A stretch of DNA of 64,000 nucleotides from Anaspis maculata (taxonomy: Eukaryota; Arthropoda; Insecta; Coleoptera; Scraptiidae). Under the pieces are notes generated by a model that worked only from the letters and a program-made list of their open reading frames with translations, was not told the DNA's origin and searched no databases. Position 1 is the stretch's first letter. Each line of letters begins with the position of its first letter. The position numbers were made by a program, and so were the translations under genes. Shown here piece after piece: positions 63,401 through 64,000 of the stretch. The DNA is taken from NCBI GenBank assembly GCA_949128115.1, contig OX421962.1:100160836-100224835 (forward strand), in the 5' to 3' direction.

Positions 63401-63417
63401 ATACCGGAATTGCACAT
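21079..63417 (-). CDS. M13 (neprilysin-family) zinc metallopeptidase gene, eight-exon model
   Basis: Exons in reading order: 63417-63321 (tentative), 59885-59386, 49118-48688, 46810-46646, 46603-46335, 24469-24295, 21928-21678 and 21426-21079. Together they encode about 740 residues, the usual length of the family. Members are membrane-anchored or secreted endopeptidases that cleave small peptides outside the cell. Visible hallmarks are the N-terminal cysteine motif (ICGAKEC, then SVDPCDDFYGHVCG), the INAKY motif (substrate-binding NAxY), the zinc motif HELAHGLD, the third ligand in ESLAD, and the C-terminal NSYMNP with a final Cys three residues before the end. Introns are up to about 21.9 kb and full of transposons. 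No membrane segment was found, and one junction is out of phase as read. Confidence 0.85.
21678..21928 (-). CDS. M13 peptidase exon: HELAH zinc motif
   Basis: 251 nt, acceptor TTCCACAG, donor AAG/GTATAT. Reads MLSAATLQDDLYTTGRPNF, then GAVGSFMSHELAHGLDTSVG. This gives the HExxH zinc/catalytic motif followed by the conserved G-x-D. A cysteine (QTSCIADEY) follows at the expected spacing. Confidence 0.88.
22266..22762. repeat. Inverted repeat in M13 intron
   Basis: GTGCAACTGGCTTGTCGGGC and CCAATCAAAACCTCCATCTG on the left are mirrored near 22690-22762. Probably a foldback MITE. Confidence 0.5.
22775..23430 (+). repeat. Direct repeat pair containing ACATTTTGGGGCC
   Basis: Two diverged copies (about 22775-22940 and 23245-23425) share ATCACATTTGACGCT, ACATTTTGGGGCC and GGTCTG. 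Function unknown. Confidence 0.4.
24295..24469 (-). CDS. M13 peptidase exon: INAKY motif
   Basis: 175 nt, acceptor GTTACAG, donor A/GTAAGT. Encodes FQFSSNNVIDMFREAQLKRL and ends GWTEINAKYHMASNT. N-A-x-Y is the conserved substrate-contact motif of M13 enzymes. Phase 0 in, one base out. Confidence 0.82.
24790..24930 (-). other. Coding-like island in an M13 intron, unidentified
   Basis: A patch noticeably richer in G and C than its flanks. On the minus strand it has a strong acceptor (TTTTTTTCTCAG at about 24933) and a GTAACG donor 105 nt later, leaving a phase-0 open segment containing EFTAFALPRPYEVQQRTLLL. The neighbouring M13 exons join well without it, so it could be a cassette exon, a relic or chance. 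Confidence 0.25.
25257..25835. mobile_element. 579 bp foldback element
   Basis: Ends CTAACGTATGGTCCGAAAGT and its inverse, with an inner mirrored pair around CAACATATTGAA and ATGGCAGAAGA. No coding capacity. Confidence 0.6.
26564..30800. mobile_element. 4.2 kb foldback composite with arms of about 0.9 kb
   Basis: Ends ATTACTTTCCCGGCCCGTCC and the inverse. Left arm 26564-27497 mirrors 29868-30800, including GTTTTTGGCTGTCATCTGTC and CTTGACTTGCAAAATGCC. The interior holds another start of the same family at 27862 (ACTTTCCCGGCCCCCC), reading to about 28440. It also holds fragments (GACGTCCCTGGATACCGCCG) shared by 26050, 27815 and 29815. Probably several nested insertions. Confidence 0.55.
28500..29330. 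other. Spacer inside the foldback composite
   Basis: Contains a diverged pair of GCATCATTnnAGGCAACAGTGCG phrases (about 28607 and 29133). No gene seen. Confidence 0.35.
31046..33406. mobile_element. 2.4 kb palindromic element
   Basis: Arms mirror each other from GCGGTATT/AATACCGC through GACGGGATGCCCTTTGG to a centre near 32.23 kb. Each arm carries a short open frame with a hydrophobic stretch (LKILLTFVVGAY on the minus strand, LEILLPFAIGAY on the plus strand). The two frames are copies of one ancestral sequence. No transposase is recognised. Confidence 0.55.
33649..34520. mobile_element. 872 bp non-autonomous hAT-like element
   Basis: Termini CAGGGCTGGGC and GCCCAGCCCTG are flanked by an exact 8-bp duplication GTTGCAGT (33641-33648 and 34521-34528), the hallmark of hAT transposons. 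Subterminal regions are packed with GTATTTTGTATTT repeats in opposite orientation. No transposase. Confidence 0.82.
34660..34800 (+). repeat. Tandem repeat, about 30 bp unit
   Basis: Units of the form CTATTTGCTGTTGCTATTAT plus TTAAACAAA, about four imperfect copies. Confidence 0.55.
34850..36390. other. Spacer with no clear gene
   Basis: More G+C than its surroundings in places. Includes a run of 14 G at 36082-36095. It might be retrotransposon-derived, but I see no LTR pair, primer-binding site or protein motif. Confidence 0.3.
36600..37135 (+). repeat. GC-rich degenerate repeat of about 28-32 bp units
   Basis: Recurring CTCGACATCCTGGAGGGGTT-like phrases. They give a long open frame (Arg/Thr-rich) on the plus strand that looks like a by-product of the repeat. 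Confidence 0.5.
38327..38410 (+). other. tRNA-like sequence (B-box type) in left arm
   Basis: AGGCGAATGGTCCGACGC resembles a tRNA D-arm/A-box, and GGTTCGAATCCC is an exact B-box. Stems pair poorly, so this is a tRNA-derived (SINE-like) relic rather than a tRNA gene. Confidence 0.4.
40910..41000 (-). other. tRNA-like sequence in right arm
   Basis: Mirror copy of the tRNA-like stretch, with the same GGTTCGAATCCC B-box on the minus strand. Confidence 0.4.
41031..41273. mobile_element. 243 bp near-perfect palindromic MITE
   Basis: Ends TCGATGGCCCCTAATAAG and its inverse, with inner repeats of AACTAGCGTATCTCTG. The mirrored arm near 38300 keeps the empty site (GTGCACATCTATTC in reverse), which defines the insertion. 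The duplication is short (2-3 bp, ambiguous). Confidence 0.7.
41993..42344 (-). pseudogene. Coiled-coil fragment downstream of the THAP-like exon
   Basis: Overlapping open frames on the minus strand: SPAQTETSETRESSAQTQTP in one, LEKNVHLQKENATLKKEIKE (leucine-heptad coiled coil) in the next. The frame change suggests a decayed or spliced gene. THAP transposases often have such a coiled coil after the DNA-binding domain. Confidence 0.35.
42431..42810 (-). pseudogene. THAP-domain-like fragment inside the 1.9 kb element
   Basis: Minus strand: LYRRFFRFPKDTA ends at a GTAAGT donor near 42750. A TTGCTTCAG acceptor near 42622 then opens CKIWIENSGRDGLHFNGWTS. Joined, this resembles the second half of a THAP zinc-finger (RFPKD, then a Cys and W-I-x-N-x-x-R), as in P-element-type transposases. 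The N-terminal Cys pair was not found, so the gene is partial or decayed. Confidence 0.45.
43809..43999. mobile_element. 191 bp PIF/Harbinger-like MITE
   Basis: Ends TGGCGGCTTTACAGAACTTC and the inverse, with inner CGCCGGCG. Flanked by TTA on both sides (43806-43808 and 44000-44002), the duplication typical of PIF/Harbinger. Confidence 0.72.
44061..44800. mobile_element. 740 bp TA-inserting element with GTTCGCGTCG repeats
   Basis: Inverted ends AGGTTTGTTCGCGTCGCATG, flanked by TA. The mirrored arm at 45765-45795 is the empty site (ATACATAAACTGG), proving the boundaries. GTTCGCGTCG recurs inside (44120, 44150, 44692). Confidence 0.78.
45030..45355 (+). pseudogene. Crypton-like tyrosine recombinase C-terminal fragments, two direct copies
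   Basis: Copy 1 (45030-45163) reads TLKQMGGWRSDKLAESYVEN followed by STLNKMRIGEAI. This matches the C-terminal signature of Crypton-type tyrosine recombinases (GGWxS, then the nucleophile Tyr in xxYVExS). Copy 2 (about 45212-45355) has the same block, but a run of 10 G shifts the frame at GGW, and the Tyr codon TAT is TGT. The upstream catalytic Arg and His boxes are absent, so both copies are relics. Confidence 0.5.
46335..46603 (-). CDS. M13 peptidase exon: helical segment before the catalytic domain
   Basis: 269 nt, acceptor CTATCAG/AT, donor TCG/GTATGT. Encodes ILAQSLFKAVEAEYV, then KRELIEMIDEEHNWIDYVTK (the family's TWMDxxTK region) and GGLDVMFDKERY. It needs a one-base overhang from upstream, but the preceding exon leaves two, so the junction is off by one as read. 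A later acceptor at CTCAAAG/T would restore the frame but lose residues that align well. Confidence 0.75.
46646..46810 (-). CDS. M13 peptidase exon: IWKTVASLAAFLP segment
   Basis: 165 nt, acceptor TTGTTTCAG/A, donor GTAAGT. Its one-base start completes the codon left by the previous exon. TAQNFFIWKTVASLAAFLPK corresponds to the family's Y/F-x-x-W-R-x-V helix. Ends SDTCFQSTNL plus two bases. Confidence 0.7.
47120..48624. mobile_element. Mariner-like non-autonomous element with nested insertion
   Basis: Ends CGGGGTTATTCAAAAGTCCG and CAGGGTTATTCAAAAGTCCG (inverted), flanked by TA. Internal blocks GGGTGGCTTGGGGTTAG and GTTTTTAGAAATCGACCTG recur in both orientations. Confidence 0.65.
47666..48599. 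mobile_element. 934 bp nested palindrome, TA duplication
   Basis: Ends AAGCTGGATTCATAGTTTCA and the inverse, flanked by TA. It is rich in AGTAAG/AAATAAG repeats near both ends. Removing it rejoins the host element. Confidence 0.65.
48688..49118 (-). CDS. M13 peptidase exon: N-terminal domain continued
   Basis: 431 nt, acceptor TTTCCAG/ATA, donor GTAAGT. Reads IGYPVPDLDIYFQISDEYF, then a long helix-rich stretch with NFEEKLYENA, ending near FQFLDNWLDNDNKK. Phase 0 in, two bases out. A large nested foldback structure begins about 50 bp upstream of the exon in gene orientation (49171). Confidence 0.8.
49558..51148. mobile_element. 1.6 kb foldback element
   Basis: GTGCGGCGGTTA on the left mirrors TAACCGCCGCAC at about 51137-51148. 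Shared inner blocks are GCATGAAACTTGGCATA and CCTTTCAGGGGCAA. Contains a second foldback at about 50088-50520 and a small MITE at 50569-50703. Confidence 0.6.
50569..50703. mobile_element. 135 bp MITE with GGGTGTTTATAA ends
   Basis: GGGTGTTTATAAGAATCTGTGATCG on the left pairs with CGATCACAGACGTTTATAAACACCC on the right. AT-rich flanks. Confidence 0.6.
51315..52116. mobile_element. Foldback whose arms are tandem repeats of TTCAGAA units
   Basis: Ends TACACCTTTTCCAGTTGTAG and the inverse. Each arm is a run of about ten 20-27 bp units (TGTAGTTCAGAA/TGTATTTCAG), in opposite orientation around a GC-richer 200 bp centre. Confidence 0.65.
53180..56440. other. Repeat-rich intron sequence without identified gene
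   Basis: Contains a fragment of the AGGCTGTG MITE family at about 54250-54350. Open frames are short and lack recognisable motifs. Confidence 0.35.
56453..58545. mobile_element. 2.1 kb palindromic element
   Basis: Arms share CATATCCAAAGTCCCAAAAA, GGTTTCAAAGTATG, CCAGTGGCGTACCAGACGGC and GATACCAAACATGTC-type blocks around a centre near 57.6 kb. Confidence 0.6.
59386..59885 (-). CDS. M13 peptidase exon: N-terminal domain with cysteine motif
   Basis: 500 nt, acceptor TTCTGTTAG, donor AAG/GTGAGT. Encodes HLWNGTICGAKECTRAVDKF and then DRSVDPCDDFYGHVCGNF, the diagnostic start of the M13 ectodomain. A helical segment with YYSTCMDFEKTKA and WPLLERSWD follows. Ends in phase 0. Confidence 0.85.
60177..60858. 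mobile_element. 682 bp TA-flanked foldback element
   Basis: Ends CAGAGTGATTTTTTTGAAA and CAGGGTGATTTTTTGAAAT (inverted), flanked by TA. Inner block AAAACGCCGAAACAGG is mirrored. Mariner-like by duplication and terminus. Confidence 0.6.
61455..62066. mobile_element. 612 bp foldback element
   Basis: CACATACTTAAATAGCTATACCGC mirrors GCGGTATAGCTATTTAAGTATG. The inner pair CCGCCATCTTGATGGTTA mirrors TAACCATCAAGATGGCG. Confidence 0.55.
62868..63078. repeat. Inverted repeat near the 5' end of the M13 gene
   Basis: AAGAAAGTCGCATGCCAAAT mirrors ATTTGGTATGCGACTTTCTT, with ACCAAAAATGGTTTT/AAACCATTTTCAGT inside. Confidence 0.5.
63321..63417 (-). CDS. Possible first exon (cytoplasmic tail) of the M13 gene
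   Basis: ATG at 63417, then 32 hydrophilic Ser/Thr-rich residues (MCNSGIKEPSDEQTSASGAT...), ending at an excellent donor GTAAGT with one base left over. That phase fits the exon at 59885. A short hydrophilic tail suits a type II membrane protease, but the expected hydrophobic segment is missing. Either a membrane-segment exon lies unrecognised in 59.9-63.3 kb or this exon belongs elsewhere. Confidence 0.4.
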
Positions 63418-63746
63418 TTTGCTCGCGGGTCGCGTGAAAATTAGAATCTGACGATATAGGTGGTCAGCCCACTGCACTGAAATTATTTAGGAGTTGAAAT
63501 CGCGCAACGTTCACACTTCATTTGTATGGCGTTGGGAGACGGGTTAAAGCTAGAGCAAGAGCCGTTGGACCGTGTGGGTGTCGCCGAGTAACCGAGGTAA
63601 ACCTGAGTGCGTCATTTGCCTTCGAAGATATTGTATAATTTCATATCTATGGGGTTGAAACCCTTTACACAGAACGCTGCCTGTTGGAAGAGGAACCTGC
63701 ATCGAGCCCTCGTAATCCGTCGTCGAGAAAGCCCTATCGGCTGACT

Positions 63747-63918
63747 AGGTGCCCCTTCAGACAAGTAGGCCTGACCGCCTATTCGATGTGTAGGTGCCCC
63801 CTTCTCACCAGGTGGGCCTGACCATCAGTTGGATCGTGTAGGTGCCCCTTGGCCAAGTGGGCCTGACCATCAGTAGGATGTGTAGGTGCCCCTTCAGACA
63901 AGTGGGCCTGACCGCCTT
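63747..63918 (+). repeat. Tandem repeat, about 50-57 bp unit
   Basis: Units of the form AGGTGCCCCTTCAGACAAGT plus GGGCCTGACC and an ATCAGTAGGATGTGT linker, about three and a half copies. Confidence 0.7.
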
Positions 63919-64000
63919 CAGTTTAGCTTGGCTCGAAAATCGGATGCTTGTGATTGACAATGGATACCTCGCGGTGGAAAAGGAGCGATCTTGTGGAGTG

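Overview
The window is eukaryotic nuclear DNA: AT-rich, gene-poor, with GT-AG introns and many small transposons. A neprilysin-type (M13) protease gene, an F-box/leucine-rich-repeat gene family, TCAGTT initiators and hAT, mariner-like, PIF and LTR relics fit an arthropod, most likely an insect. I cannot name the species.

Bases 1 to about 19,170 hold two copies of one segment, offset by about 13,355 bp (1-5,825 and 13,356-19,170). Each copy carries a split F-box/LRR gene of about 361 codons (exons 3332-4601 and 16686-17955). Upstream of each lies a tandem array of 0.75-0.8 kb cassettes. Each cassette has a TATA-like box, an initiator, a short leader and a four-codon first exon (MSQP or MSQI) ending at a splice donor. 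That mini-exon is in phase with the F-box exon, so the cassettes look like alternative promoters and first exons. Three more cassettes (one inverted, two partly decayed) lie between the two copies. The spacer also holds a 450 bp solo LTR, a 16-bp minisatellite and several MITE-like elements.

Bases 21,079-63,417 are occupied by one large minus-strand gene for an M13 metallopeptidase. Seven coding exons are well supported (59.4-59.9, 48.7-49.1, 46.65-46.8, 46.3-46.6, 24.3-24.5, 21.7-21.9 and 21.1-21.4 kb). A possible cytoplasmic-tail exon lies at 63.3 kb. The zinc-site residues are present (HELAH, ESLAD). One junction (46646/46603) is out of phase as read. No membrane-segment exon was found.

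The M13 introns, one of them about 21.9 kb, are filled with foldback and inverted-repeat elements, many nested: 22.3-22.8, 25.3-25.8, 26.6-30.8, 31.0-33.4, 38.1-43.4, 44.0-45.8, 47.1-48.6, 49.2-58.9, 60.2-60.9, 61.5-62.1 and 62.9-63.1 kb. Among them are an hAT element with an exact 8-bp target duplication, a 1.9 kb element with coding-like remains of a THAP protein, a PIF-like MITE with a TTA duplication, TA-duplicating elements, and a relic of a Crypton-like tyrosine recombinase. In several places the window contains both the filled and the empty insertion site.

The most unusual feature is the array of repeated promoter/first-exon cassettes feeding the duplicated F-box genes. Everything here is read by eye; no alignment, gene predictor or database was used.
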